Source: Hetaerina americana
Lineage: Eukaryota; Arthropoda; Insecta; Odonata; Calopterygidae
Reading direction: 5' to 3'
Length of the DNA: 64,000 nt
Assembly: GCA_022747635.1 (NCBI GenBank)
Contig: JAKTNV010000027.1
Coordinates: 2,341,001 to 2,405,000, forward strand
Position numbers and translations under genes: made by a program. Numbering within the stretch: position 1 is the first letter of the stretch; the number at the start of each line of letters is the position of its first letter. The notes below the pieces were generated by a model. That model saw only the letters and a program-made list of their open reading frames with translations. It was not told the DNA's origin and did no database searches. Positions 11,306 through 22,332 of this stretch are shown here, in pieces.

Positions 11306-12018
11306 CATGCCGTTGAAAGAACTTGTGGCAGGGGGTGGTAGGTCACCAGCCATTTTTATATGCATTCACTCAATTTCCTGACACATATGACACCCCGCGA
11401 TCCAGCAAAAACCCCGTGTAAAGGGGGCGGGGCGACCGAGCACCAATCATGCAACATGCCTATGCTGCGAACAATGTAATATTATGAATATTACATGGTT
11501 GGCAGCTATTCCTATGCCTACACAAAGAGTAGAAGAAAAAGAATTAAAAGAGGCCAGGCACACATGTAGTTCAGACACTTATTACTGGTTAGTATTCCAC
11601 GCATTCCAGATGTACAATTCACAAATACAATAGACTTAACATACATGCATTCGCTAATATTACACCCAGCACAAGGACGCACGCAAGCTATTAGTGGTGA
11701 AGTTGTGAAGAGCAATTAACTTCTCGGTTCGCTTTATCACTTTATGCAATACGTATTTAGTACCTTGCAAGTGCAATCACTATATTGGCGTCATGCAATG
11801 GAGGTAGTTCTCTCTACGGAAAGCAGTGTTCTGGAGGTCAAAGAGTAATGGAAGACTATTTCTTCTGTTTGACGCACGCACAATGGTGTCTCAAGATGCT
11901 CCCCAAACACTTGCGAAAAACAAGCGGGAGCATGAATCAAGTTCTTGATCAGAAAAAAAACCCCACAGCGTAAAGGAGATGAGAATACGAAATATACACT
12001 TCCTCAACCTGCTTCTGG
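11306..12018. other. No firm feature
   Basis: 11320-11345 carries another LINE-terminus scrap (TGGCAGGGGGTG). An open frame at 11785-11973 precedes the pseudogene locus and may contain upstream exon sequence, but no splice sites could be fixed. Confidence 0.35.
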
Positions 12019-12237
12019 ATGTCTCAAGGGACTCTGAGGGGAATATACCTCAGTAGTCCCCCGAAAGCGCACGAGCCGCTCCCCCCAGTACAGACCGTTA
12101 TCCGCTTCAACTGGGAGAAGCAGCCGGTCGAAGAAAGTCAACCCTCAGGGCAAAGTGACTACCAGATTCCTGACTGGATGGCGAGACTCATCGAAGGAGG
12201 CCAGCCATCGCCTGCAGACCAGACAAAGGACCCCCGG
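12019..12237 (+). pseudogene. Possible upstream exon of a decayed gene
   Basis: The open frame (to 12318) reads QTVIRFNWEKQPVEESQPSG and SDYQIPDWMARLIEGGQPSP and has protein-like composition, unlike most frames here. A consensus splice donor GGTGAGT begins at 12237/12238. With that donor the exon ends in phase 0, which does not match the coiled-coil frame of the exon at 12836. So either another exon lies between, a frameshift has occurred, or the two are unrelated. I do not recognise the protein. Confidence 0.3.
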
Positions 12238-12835
12238 GTGAGTCACAGCTCTGAAGATGGGAGACTCTGCGTTGCCACCAGAGCTCTCTCCCTGGGCGGC
12301 CGGGTGCATACGGCTTAGTGAACATGTCAGCAGGTGCCGGTGACGACTTGCACTTGAAGAGGGAGAGGACGAGAGGAGATATGCGATGGGTCGAAGGCCA
12401 TGCCGTTGTCAACAGTACCCTATTCACTGGCAACAAGCAAGGGCTGCAGCAACACAGCATCAATGCTATCCCACAGCCGCACCTCAACATATGAGAAGAG
12501 ACCAATCCACTGAGGTATAGTATCTCAAATGATAATGACTATACACTTGCAAATGATCCGCTTATTGCCATTATATGCTTGCTACCACCTTGCCTTGTTA
12601 TTGCCTCGACAACTTTCTTAACTGTAGATGAATTTATCATTCTCTCCATCATGAAGTTCATGTCATTGATGTCCAAGATCAATGTCTAATATTCATAAGA
12701 ATAGGAATATGATAGAAAAGAAACAGTTTTCAAAATATTCAACTCATTAAAAATTGATTTTTCATTCCTATTTCCATTATAGAATTAATATTTAAATGAA
12801 AGTCCAATTATCGAATTCTTCCTTGTTTACTCTAG

Positions 12836-13345
12836 ACATGTTCGAGGAATTATTCAACGAGCAAAGGAACAACTTCAGGCTGATTCCAATTATGAGCTCA
12901 ACCAGAAACTGGTCTAAGTGAGAGAGAATGCAAACCAAGATTTTAGCCGTGCTCAAACGAAGTATCAATTTTCGCGGTGGTCATATGAAATGGGGATGAG
13001 GGCACGGGAACAGGCAATTGACCAGAAGGAGAGAGCATTGGCAAGAAATGTCAATGCCCTTTTGAACAAGCTGGACGAACTAGAACGCCGAAATGTTTAC
13101 CTTTTAGATTTGATTGAGAAGGGAATGCTGGAATTGTAGGAGACGAGAGGATATGCGAGGGACATTAAAGCATTGCGCGCCAGAGAATTGAAAGAACTCG
13201 AAGATGAACTGCGCATGAAGCTGTTGTATCTGGCTGACGAAATACTACGAAGAGAATTACCTGTGGCCTCCTGAATTCACTTGCAATAATACATTTGAAC
13301 AGCCATTTTAAATATCGATTAATCATGTAAATAAAATATTTTGTT
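12836..13345 (+). pseudogene. Decayed terminal exon of an unrecognised coiled-coil protein
   Basis: One reading frame (12837-13274) encodes about 146 codons interrupted by TAA at 12915 and TAG at 13137, ending in TGA at 13272. Content is highly charged with a heptad character: EQAIDQKERALARNVNALL, NKLDELERRNVYLLDLIEKG, KELEDELRMKLLYLADEILR. A pyrimidine-rich acceptor ending TTTACTCTAG precedes it (AG at 12834-12835), and AATAAA follows at 13330. The frame resumes cleanly after each stop, so this is a gene copy that lost function recently, or a locus read through by recoding. The retained splice acceptor argues against a processed pseudogene. Function unknown. Confidence 0.55.
13330..13335 (+). 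terminator. Polyadenylation signal AATAAA
   Basis: Canonical hexamer 56 bases after the TGA of the coiled-coil frame, with T/GT-rich sequence following (GTTTATTC, TTGTACATGGTGTG). In AT-rich DNA this hexamer is common, so its support is mainly positional. Confidence 0.45.
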
Positions 13346-13499
13346 TATTCTTATCGTTGTACATGGTGTGTTATCATTAAATGTTAGTTAGTAAGAGAAA
13401 TCCAGATTGATTTGAACAAAGATATGTTTCAAAATGAAGTCATTTGCATTTTAACTTCTCTGGTGGAATTAGTTCAATTTGAATTTAAAAAAAAACACT

Positions 13500-13665
13500 T
13501 CAGTACCCAGCAAGCCACCGCTTGTATGTGTGGCAGGGGGTGAATACAAACCTGACTAATTTTGATCCAAATATGACCCCACCGTGGTCGGAAAATGTTA
13601 TTCTGGTCATTCATCGGTCAAAGGCCTGAAGATGTGACGGAGTAACGAAACCTAGGTCCAAATAT
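13500..13665 (-). mobile_element. CR1/L2-like LINE 3' terminus (subfamily Y)
   Basis: On the - strand the end reads TTCACCCCCTGCCACACATA and then GGTGGCTTGCTGGGTAC. It is preceded by TTTTCCGACCACGGTGGGGT, shared with the copies at 19.4 and 33.4 kb. Confidence 0.65.
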
Positions 13666-14115
13666 TAGTACTCTCATGTATGCGGAAATGAAGAGTGTAT
13701 TCCTTCACCAAGGAGAGAGTAGGTCGGGGATTCGCGTAATTTCGCAAGGCAGACATTTCGAACGCAGTTCACGACCGTGATTTCGATCCACCGCGTAAGC
13801 AAATCGAAAAAGAGTTATACCACGTTCAAAGAAGATGATCCCGACACAAACCATTAGAAACTGGATACGGAGGAAAGATGAGATAAGGGATTGGAAGAAT
13901 ATAAACACAGTGTTATGCACAACACAAGGGCGCACGGCGGAGGGCGTTAGGACGCCAAAATTAGAGAGTATTTTGTGGGAATCTGCGTAACCTTGTATGC
14001 CCCTATTTTCGACAGCGCATAACCATTACTGTCTTGGGTGCTCCCCCTTTAATTGCTGCCACGAATCATGCGCGTGAAAAACGAATGCTTTACTTTATCA
14101 GTTTGACAGTCCAAC
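13666..14115. other. No gene recognised
   Basis: Open frame 13705-13935 (-) has no recognisable motif. Confidence 0.35.
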
Positions 14116-14117
14116 TC

Positions 14118-14120
<3 letters not shown>

Positions 14121-14195
<75 letters not shown>
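14121..14195. repeat. (TA)n array, left of palindrome
   Basis: About 37 perfect TA units. It translates as alternating I and Y and is not coding. Confidence 0.98.
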
Positions 14196-14197
<2 letters not shown>

Positions 14198-14454
14198 TTT
14201 CCTAGACGTAACACGGAAGTGCCGAATAGTACAATACACAGTAACACACAATATAGAATACACAAAAACAGAACACTCACACGTATTTGCTTGATATTTC
14301 GACGGAAACAATCCGTCTTCCTCTGAAGATATATAAGTAATGAGTCATTACTTCTATATCTTCAGAGACGGATTGTTTCCGTCGAAATATCAAGCAAATA
14401 CGTGTGAGTGTTCTTTTTTTGTGTATTCTATATTGTGTGTTACTGTCTATTGAA

Positions 14455-14457
<3 letters not shown>
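14196..14457. mobile_element. Palindromic PLE-terminus-like element between (TA)n arrays
   Basis: Arms 14221-14313 and 14360-14450 are largely reverse-complementary (AACACTCACACGTATTTGCT against AGCAAATACGTGTGAGTGTT). Each arm carries TTTCGACGGA...TCCGTC, a stem next to GAAA on the other strand, as in the hammerhead-like motifs, but CTGANGA is degraded to CAGAGGA. The outer part, ACGTAACACGG and GTGCCGAATAGTAC, recurs in the 54.8-55.0 kb palindrome. Non-coding. Confidence 0.7.

Positions 14458-14536
<79 letters not shown>
14458..14536. repeat. (TA)n array, right of palindrome
   Basis: About 39 perfect TA units, bounding the palindrome on the other side from the array at 14121. Confidence 0.98.
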
Positions 14537-14539
<3 letters not shown>

Positions 14540-14542
<3 letters not shown>

Positions 14543-14815
14543 CATAAACTCAGTAATCAACCCGAAGGTCGGTTTCTTAGGTGATGGTAGAGTTCACCCA
14601 GTACTAAGCCCGACGGCATGTGAAATTCACATACCACGGTAGGGGGTCAGTTACTTTCCCTGTGCCGGTTATGGTTTCCCAGGAACATCTGGTATCCGAA
14701 AAATCACATAGCTTGGGTGGAGCTGCAGGTGCCCAGAGACTTGCCCAGGAATCGAACCCGGGCCCCTCCGATCAGTAGTGCAACGCTCTACCCCCTGGAC
14801 TACCGTGACCCATAT
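14540..14815 (-). mobile_element. SINE family B (tRNA-derived), full copy
   Basis: On the - strand the head GTAGTCCAGGGGGTAGAGCG (A-box-like) is followed by CCCGGGTTCGATTCCTGGGC (B box). The body then reads GGTTTCCCAGGAACA..., and the end reads CCGACCTTCGGGTTGATTAC. Sister copies: 51299-51540 (+), 57424-57675 (+), 25605-25720 (-), 28190-28350 (-). It abuts the (TA)n array. Confidence 0.8.
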
Positions 14816-15715
14816 GTGTATATTTAAACATCAATTATAAATTTCCATAATTCCCATTGCAACGGTTTTGAATTACGGCGGGCACTGCAAACCTGTCCCA
14901 CGCATTTCCCTTAAAATCTCAAAGCAGTGCTTATGCTATCTACTTGTGGTTAATGAAATTTCTCCCGTTTCCATGTCAATCTCTCCAATTGTAACCTAAT
15001 ATTCTGGGCCGTTCATTGCCAATATGTAAAAAATCCTTCTCTATATTTTTTGTTCCCAGCGAAAATTCATCACTTCACCCCTCGAAGAATATTTCTTTCG
15101 TTGAAGAAATTGTTCTTCAAACGCCATTAATACTATAAATGTTCAATTTAAAAAAATAAGCAAAATTTTATTAAATCATTAAAAAAAATTAAATGTCATG
15201 TCTTGGATATTATATAGGCCGTGCTCGTTGGAGCTAACATATTTTCACGCCGCTTTTCGAAGCATTTCATCCGAGGAAAAATAACCGACTTCCCGGCATG
15301 GTTGTGTTTATTTTTTTCGTAATTACGTGTGTGCGTGATATATAGTATTTACAGCGAGGAAGGAGGTCGGTCCGTCCCTTTTGGGCGGCTTTGGCCGTCA
15401 TGTCGACCCAGTCCGTCCGTCGAGCGTGACCATTCGCCATCGAACGCGGCCAAGCGCGAAACCAGAGCGATCACTAGGGTCGTTCATCATAGGACTCAGA
15501 TCTCTTGAATTGCGGTCCAGGCGGAGCGTTCCTTGGCGGATCCTCTTGTTCCCACGGCGAGAGCGTACTTCTGTTTCATGATAGCCATAGGACGCTGAAA
15601 TGGGAGACAGATATAACTCGAGAGCTTCGGATATAATCCATTTGATTTGATCGAAATCGCTTGCCATCATCTCTGGCATGGAGGGCAGTTGAATGAAAAC
15701 CGAACGCCCACTACA
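14816..15715. other. No gene recognised; GC patch
   Basis: AT-rich to 15330. 15360-15580 is GC- and CpG-rich and open on both strands, without motif. Confidence 0.35.
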
Positions 15716-15719
15716 TCGT

Positions 15720-16170
15720 GACCGTAGAATGTTTTCATTCAAAAGTGACCAGACCAGAAGCATTTTGATACATTTATCCCAATGGGAGACGAGACGATCA
15801 ATTCCAGTGTTTGCGGAGATGGAGGCAGGTCGCTCCACACACTCTTGCACTTCCTCGTCCGAGTGAAACCGACGTCCACGACTGCTGTCTTTCTTTGCGT
15901 TGCCAAAGGTGTGAAGACCACAGCAAGGCGAAAGATCCGTCGAACTTTAGAGGGGATGTTGAAGCATCACCCAATAGAATCATCGCCGAGGTGTAGCCTT
16001 CGTCAGTGTGTTAGTATTGGGGGCGAGTATTATCGTGCAATTTGGATGATTCCGTCCGACAGCACTCCAGGGACTTGATGGCCGCAAAGTGTCTTCATAA
16101 CCCTCCGCATTGATTGCGGTTCAACGCTCGAGGAAGTCAACAAGCAGAGTCAAAGGAGGATGTCATCATG
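15720..16170 (-). mobile_element. Mariner family D, catalytic and C-terminal fragment
   Basis: On the - strand, across frames: LLVDFLERGTAINA (near 16140-16090), PGVLSDGIIQ then LHDNTRP (second catalytic aspartate region, near 16035), then RGRRFHSDEEVQECV and GIDRLVSHWDKCIKM (15870-15765). These are, in order, the middle and C-terminal signatures of a mariner-type transposase. Frameshifts and stops inactivate it. Distinct from families A and B. Ends not located. Confidence 0.75.
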
Positions 16171-16720
16171 TCTTTACCTTGTACTTTACCCTGACTTTAC
16201 CTTTTACTTGTTCGGTTTTCATTTGATTGCCCCCGGTAGTTTACCGATTAAAGGCGAATTGCTTCATTTAACTAATAATTATTACAAAGTATCGCATGAA
16301 CTTTCTCTTGTGTGCTCTACATTATTCCCTTCTTTAATTCTTCTCGCCTACCTTCCATCTGCCGGAAGCTCAAATTCTCTTTTCTGAGCTCCCTGTAATT
16401 CTCTTATCTCTTTCCTGAAAGACGAGGTCTTGGGTAGGCAGGTATTATGCATTGGAAGGACGTTAAATTATTTTAGAATAGGGAAATATTAAAGTGAATT
16501 ATACACCTTTCCCTCTGATTAAATATTGTTTTGCTACTTTGCTCGTGTTAATTTTCCACCGATAACTTAATTTTACGGTAGAAAAAAAATGCCATCAGCT
16601 GTCTTTTCTTCTTTTATTTCTAGCACTTCTTGAAGTGGTGGCTGATAATATGTACCAAGGACGGCCCAAAAAGTAATTCACATTTCGGGGTAGCGAGGTG
16701 GTGGGGTCTAGGGCTGGAGC
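16171..16720. other. No gene recognised
   Basis: AT-rich. An open frame at 16160-16387 has no family signature. Confidence 0.35.
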
Positions 16721-16724
16721 CTCC

Positions 16725-17350
16725 ACTTTGGGGTCTAAACGCCCCTACACATAATACGCATTCTGCTGTGGTAGCGTGTGCAGACGGTGGTTCTTGCTAA
16801 CATTGGGAACTGTTTATATTTGTTCAGTAATTGAAAATCTTGCAAGTTGTAAAGTGAAATCTGTGATTAGGTTTATAAGGGCAAAAAAACAAAAAACTAG
16901 CCAATTGAAATTCATAGGCAACTTTGTGGGGAAGTAAACGGAGACGAAATAGTGAATTAAGGTGATGCAGTTGTGCATTCAGTTTAAAAATGGCCACCGT
17001 ACCAATGTTCACAACGAGGACCGCATTGGTCGGGCTAGCCTTGGGACAGATGAAGCGAAGGTGAAAATCAAGAAAAAAATTCGTGAAAATCAACTATTAC
17101 GGATCTCTCGCTGGAGGTAACACAGCGTTTTGATAGAGATGCGGAATTGCAAGCTGATGTAAACAAGTGGCTAAAATTTAAGATGGAGATTGCTTCAGAG
17201 ATGGAATTTAAAAGCTTGTGTACCGTTATAGTATAAGCCTCAATTTGAATGGCGACTATGTAGAAAAATAGTTTCAGAATATGCCTTTCAAATTTATATA
17301 ATAAAACATTGTCTTCTATCTAGGTTTATATTTTATTTCAAAACGTATGT
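16725..17350 (+). mobile_element. Mariner family B, internally deleted copy
   Basis: Same layout as 1915-2525: GTGGTAGCGTGTGCAGACGG at the 5' side, N-terminal coding remnant (SCKVKSVIRFIR near 16845-16880), internal junction near 17100, then C-terminal remnant, and 3' end GTTACTTTCTGGACAAGCC. The catalytic core is absent. Confidence 0.75.
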
Positions 17351-17755
17351 TACTTTCTGGACAAGCCACTTATAATACAGGGTGGTGATACTAGGAAGAC
17401 AGCGCCATCCAGCACCCACCCACCATCAGTGTACGAACGGAACGTTTTTCCTACTTTGATTGGCGGAGAAACGTTATACGGTCTGAAACAGTCGAGTGTT
17501 TAGCTCCTTTTTCAAGTTCGAATCCTGAACAACAAGCGCGTTAAAATGTTTTAAGGATCGTATGTTTTGCTCCGTAACAGATTTGAAGGAAATGAGTCTC
17601 AGAGGTGGGTTTCGCCAAATATTAAGTGAAGTGCCGTGCACGAGCAACGAGGCATCGGGTTTCAAAACGTCATCTTGACGATGGAGATGCTTGAAGGAGA
17701 GAAATGGAGGGAGGGAGGCGACAGAGGGAAATCCGCTTTCCTTCACGACTAACTC
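17351..17755. other. No gene recognised
   Basis: Short interval between mariner B and a LINE. TACAGGGTGGTGATACTAGG near 17377 resembles a mariner-type end but has no partner. Confidence 0.3.
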
Positions 17756-17759
17756 CACA

Positions 17760-18425
17760 AAGTAGAAGAGATTCTCACCTCGCTGTGGCCAGACCACAGT
17801 GGAAATACGCCACGAGTATTTGGGATCCTTGGGAGAAAATTTGGCAAAAAGAATTAGATGAGGTTCAGAAAAAATCCGCCAGATTCGTGAAAAATTGCTC
17901 CGGCAAGAAGACGAGTGTGGCAGGTCTTTTAGAGGAATTAGGCTGGGAGCCACTTGAGCTGTGAAGAGAACAAGCGAGTTTGACAATGACACTAAAGGAA
18001 TTATTATGGCCCCACGCTATTAAGATAGATTAAACCACAAAGATAATAAGACAAGGGAGATAGATTCCAGTACAGATAGGTACAAATACTCGTTCTTTCC
18101 CCGAGCAATCAGAAATCACATTAGCAAGAAACGATAGTCACTAAAGAAATAGTAAAGACATTTTATATTCAAGTAAAGACAAGACTAATTGGTTGCGTAG
18201 ACGTAAGGTAAATTAGTAGGTGCAATTGTATGTGAGTGTGTATTTATTTATCTGCATTCGTGTAAGATTAAAAGGTTTTTACCTTGATAAGTACACTTTG
18301 TGGGAGTAGATTTGCATGAATTTGTTTGGCTTTTCATGTCGTTTTATTCTCTTTTACGGGTGATGACCCAACATCCCCTGCCACACGCCCTTGCGGCGTC
18401 TTGTGGGGTATTATGCAGATGTAGT
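17760..18425 (+). mobile_element. CR1/L2-like LINE with 3' UTR and tail
   Basis: 17781-17964 encodes RPQWKYATSIWDPWEKI and ELDEVQKKSARFVKNCSGKK, ending LGWEPLEL with a stop. Decayed continuation (RSFPEQSEI) is followed by a 3' UTR and terminal hairpin at 18374-18409 (inner arms CGCC/GGCG), then ATGCAGATGTAGTTGA, the short tail. A 172-codon open frame on the opposite strand (17474-17992) is antisense shadow. Confidence 0.85.
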
Positions 18426-18729
18426 TGAGGAACAGTTTTCAATATGTTCCTTAATGTATGACTTTAAAGTTCTCTTCGTACATTAGAGCGAACCAATCTA
18501 AAATTAAAATAACAAAATAATCTCCCGAGACAACTCGTTCGGATTAGCTTATCGATCAGCTGAAATGTGTCGCTCTCTCCCAATCGCCTCTACCCTTGAT
18601 GGAATGAACGATGCGTTGCAAGACGCAACTCGATCAACCTTTGAAATACTTGGTGAAGAATTCTGTTTTACAAATCCTTGTATTGAAAACAAGGCTAGAT
18701 ATTTTTTTTGTTCAGCTCTTTAAGTGGCA

Positions 18730-19245
18730 TTTTTCCCAAATTTTTTTAGCGGTTACCTTTCCTGTTGAAGCAATATTTAAAGGTTATAAAGCTTAAAAAA
18801 AATGGTCCTCGTCACAAGAGTTGGGAAAAACGATTTTCATTCCAAGGCATTCCATTCATTTCTGAGAACGCTACTGGTAATATATCAGATGTAAATGAAA
18901 TGTCATTACTTATTACATCGTGGTGAAGTGAAAGACGGTGAGAAATTTAAAAACTTGAAATGATACAGCTATGTAAGAATAAAATGAATATTTCCGCTCA
19001 TTTTTTACGCGATTACCTTCCTGTTGAAGAAATATTCAACGGTAATAGAGTGTAAAAAATGATGCTCATCAAAAGTTTGCGAAAAACGATTCCATCCCAT
19101 GGCAATTGGTTATTCGTTTCTTTGAACATTAAAATGTCGAATATAAGCGAAATATAATTACTGATTACATCTGGGGGAAGTGATAGACGGGGTGCAATTC
19201 AAACCCTTGAAATTATAAGGCTATCTCGTATAGGAAAATATCTCA
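18730..19245. repeat. Diverged direct tandem duplication, period about 260 bp
   Basis: 18751 onward (GGTTACCTTTCCTGTTGAAG) is repeated from 19011 (GATTACCTTCCTGTTGAAGA), and collinear matches continue: GGGAAAAACGATTTTCATTCC against GCGAAAAACGATTCCATCCC; ATTACATCGTGGTGAAGTGA against ATTACATCTGGGGGAAGTGA. Both copies are AT-rich and non-coding. I do not recognise the unit. Confidence 0.8.
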
Positions 19246-19349
19246 ATATTAAGTACAAAACAATTTGCATATTTCACATTTGATGGGCCGAGCAAAGATT
19301 GTGCCACGAGCTGCTGGAATCTAGCGAAGATATTTCACATATTCATCCA

Positions 19350-19485
19350 TTACACCCTGCAAGCCAAGAGCCTGCAAGCTTGGGTGTATGGCAGGGGGTG
19401 AATGCACACCAGACTCTACTATTGACGCAAAATACTTTCTCCACCCTGAATAACGTTATTCTGATCCCTTCAAAATACGAGTATA
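19350..19485 (-). mobile_element. CR1/L2-like LINE 3' terminus (subfamily Y)
   Basis: On the - strand GGGATCAGAATAACGTTATT leads to TGCATTCACCCCCTGCCATA and GCTTGCAGGGTG, as at 13.5 and 33.4 kb. Confidence 0.65.
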
Positions 19486-19514
19486 TCTTCTCAATCAAAG
19501 GTAATCTACGCATT

Positions 19515-19725
19515 TATGGGAGGCTTTGAGCGGGATCTAGATCACTAATATAAAGTGCGTATTGCTCCCCCCCCCCAAACAGAAACCTCCCCTTTTCTTC
19601 AACCCTACCAGAAACTTCGTCGTTAGCCTTTCTTTCTGCCCAACTGACTTTAACCATTCCTCTTAACACCCACATCTCAAAAGCCTCTAATCTGCGCTCA
19701 TATCCTTGCTCCAAAGACCAGAATG
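19515..19725 (-). mobile_element. RTE-like LINE, C-terminal scrap
   Basis: On the - strand RLEAFEMWVLRGMVKVSWAE and RKANDEVSGRVEEKGRFL match EFETWCWRRTLKIKWTDKVR.. of the 43.4-43.9 kb copy. Confidence 0.7.
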
Positions 19726-20740
19726 TTGAGGAAGATCAGGATGGAATGCATGGGATACGGGATGGACGGCGAGTATAAACGAGCCAGGAAGTCTCATGGA
19801 TACGGCGAGCAAATATCACAATGAAACTAACAAATTAATGGCAAATTCCTGTAGCCGTAATAAATTACCACCGCTCGTCCCAGGAAAGTAAATTAGTTGT
19901 GATGGTTTGTGGGAAAATGAATTCTACGGCACTGACCAACCACAAGCACTCAACTAGAATAACATTCTGTAGTAGTTTGCGGGAATGTTACTTCCTCGCC
20001 AGTGACCAACTACAGACACACAACATCAGCGCAGTTGGGATGCTTGACAGGGTTAAAGGGACTCCGTTGAGGATACCCGGGCTTATGAACACATATGCAC
20101 TCACTATCTACACACACTCACACCACGTCCCCGAGGTATTTCTCTTCCCACAAACCTCGCAGAGCAAATTTAGTTTTCATAGCGGGACGAGTGGTGCCAA
20201 CTTATGATATCTGTGGGAATTTTCATTTTATTTTCTCAATTTACGACGCCGCAGACCTCAAATTGCCTAGATTTCACTATAGAACTAAAATAAAAAAAAC
20301 AATTTGACTTTAAAAAGAACTTTAATTCCGTGGAAACGAATGGATTTTCTGTGTGTGCGTATATGGAATAACCGAGAATTGTCGATCGTGCGTGAATTAA
20401 CCAGGTGACCGAAAATGACACTAATTTCAGTAAAAGAAACTGGAATTCATTTAAGTTTCACTCGATTAGTAACAAACTAGAAGATGCTTATGCATTGTGT
20501 GAAAGTGATTCTGTGATCCTAAATCAATGATCCTCTCTAATCTTTCCACTTTGAAATCCGCTCCTCTGCGCGTCTTGCCTTCTCCGTCAGAAATGCAACG
20601 ACATCTTCATCCTACTTTTTCTTTTCTCCAACCCGCTCAAGAGTGTTTTGGCTTTGATGCACAGGGATCGTAGATTAAGTATTTGCATGGTTTGATAAAC
20701 TTGGCATCCCCATAAGTAATGTTCATTGACTTGTAACGGA
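19726..20740. other. No gene recognised
   Basis: About 1 kb without recognisable motif on either strand. Confidence 0.35.
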
Positions 20741-20744
20741 ATAC

Positions 20745-21115
20745 ATAAGGTGTGTGCGAAGTTGGGTACCGCGAGTGCTCTCGGACGAACAAAAGGAAAC
20801 TCGCACGCGGATCCCTGCCAAGAGCTTCTCGACCATGTGAGGAATGAGGATCAAAGTTTTGTAGACAACGCCCCACCAGACTTCTTCCTCTTCCCCCGCC
20901 GTCTCAAATCCGTGCTTAAAGGACGTCACCATGGCTCGGTGGAAGCGTTACAACAGGCCGTGACGAGAGAGCTCAGCAGGATTCCGAGCGCCGCTTTCCA
21001 GGAGGCGTGCTAGACGTGGGAAACCCGCTGGCAGCGGTGTGTGGACGCCCAAAGATGCTAACTTGAAGATTTTTGAGCGAATGTATCAATTACGACAGCA
21101 AATGTTTTTAAATCG
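20745..21115 (+). mobile_element. Mariner-type transposase, internally deleted fragment
   Basis: 20750-21013 is open: KVCAKLGTASAL, then CQELLDHVRNEDQSF (the conserved stretch before the first catalytic aspartate), then a direct jump to NAPPDFFLFPRRLKSVLKG and TRELSRIPSAAFQEAC. The segment with two catalytic aspartates is deleted. Past a stop, TWETRWQRCVDAQRC continues the C terminus. Related to family A in the N-terminal block but better preserved and with a different deletion. Confidence 0.85.
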
Positions 21116-21194
21116 ACTCAGTCCTACTACTTTTTCTACGGATCTTGCATTTTTTCCTCCTTCACGGCAGATTTCATTTCGTCACTTCCCATAC

Positions 21195-21400
21195 ATTTGC
21201 CGGCCTCGGTGGCGGCGGGGTAACGTCCTCGCCTACCAACCCAGAGGTCGTGGGTTCGATTCCCACCTAGGTGGATTTCCCTCCATCTAGGGCTTGGTTA
21301 TATGTGATTGTCGTCAAATGTCAGTAATGTAGGGTTAGGTGGAGGAAGGGACTATTAGTCCCAACCTCGCCCAATAAAGTCGATAAATAAATACATAGTA
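21195..21400 (+). mobile_element. SINE family C (tRNA-derived), full copy
   Basis: CCTCGGTGGCGGCGGGGTAA (A-box side) and GTGGGTTCGATTCCCACC (B box) are followed by TAGGTGGATTTCCCTCCATC and an (AAATA)-like tail ending near 21400. ATACAT on both sides may be a target duplication. Other copies: 3535-3700 (-), 25740-25915 (-). Confidence 0.8.
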
Positions 21401-22330
21401 TTGCCGTAAGTAACTTCAGACGACCTAGAATGCGCGCGCATTCTCCCATCATTCATCGACTACTCTCTGCCCTGTCCACCTTCCTTAAAACTTTGAATGA
21501 ATGGAATTTCTGTTCCCTTGCTTCAGTGCCCTCCGCGGAGTTTCACTTCCCTGAAGGAATCATTATGCAGACTGTTTTTGATATTTTTCCGCTACACTCT
21601 TGGGAATTACATAACTTCCTCGCAATAACAGCGGTCGCAATATGGCGTGCGCCCGTAATCACTTAATGCGATACGTCTGGCCACTTCCGCTCATACGGTC
21701 GACTCTTCGAAGCGATAAAGGAATGCCATAATCGTCTGCCTTTCGCTGAATCATTCACGAATAATCCCCATCAAGTTTTTTCCAACTGCATTCAGTTTCA
21801 GGAAAATGGAATGTTTTTTTTAAAATGCCCGGCTCTGTTTTTTATCCTTTCTTACATTTCCATTAATTGTTCCGAGATGATGCCCGAATGCACAGGTAAT
21901 CGAAGGGAAAGCTGACAGGTAACGAACCACTTAGCATATCTTTTAAGATTCTCCTTTCCTCCAAATCACATGTTCGTCTCCCCAATGGTATAGACATTTA
22001 CGCCTTAAGGAATCATTCCCAATATTTCAATCTGATGTGATCGAGGATATTACGGCAAAATATTCTCAAAAGTCTTTGCCTTGTCGCTGTAGCCTGTAGT
22101 TCCTGTATTCTCACATTATCTTTTGTTTTTATTGGTCGACCTTTCCATCATCGCACTATATATCTGTCTCTCTCTCGGTCTCTTTTCCGTACGCCTCTCT
22201 CCGTAAAACTATTTCAATCAGTCCGTTACATCTCATAGCTTAGCCGAATTTTTACATTTCCACTTTTACTCTTTTAACTTTTCTACCTGCACTTCCTTCA
22301 TTTTAGAGACTTTGTGGTACTTTTCATTTC
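21401..22330. other. No gene recognised
   Basis: AT-rich. The frame at 21430-21666 has no signature. Confidence 0.35.
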
Positions 22331-22332
22331 GA

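Noticed and set aside
14200..14460. CRISPR-like repeat
   Set aside because: Inverted, not direct, repeats; eukaryotic sequence; no spacers.
15398..15850. 150-codon - strand frame as a gene
   Set aside because: Its N-terminal part is mariner family D C terminus (GIDRLVSHWDKCIKM); the remainder is GC-rich open sequence.
17474..17992. 172-codon - strand open frame
   Set aside because: Largely antisense to the CR1/L2 RT segment at 17781-17964; S/L-rich shadow.
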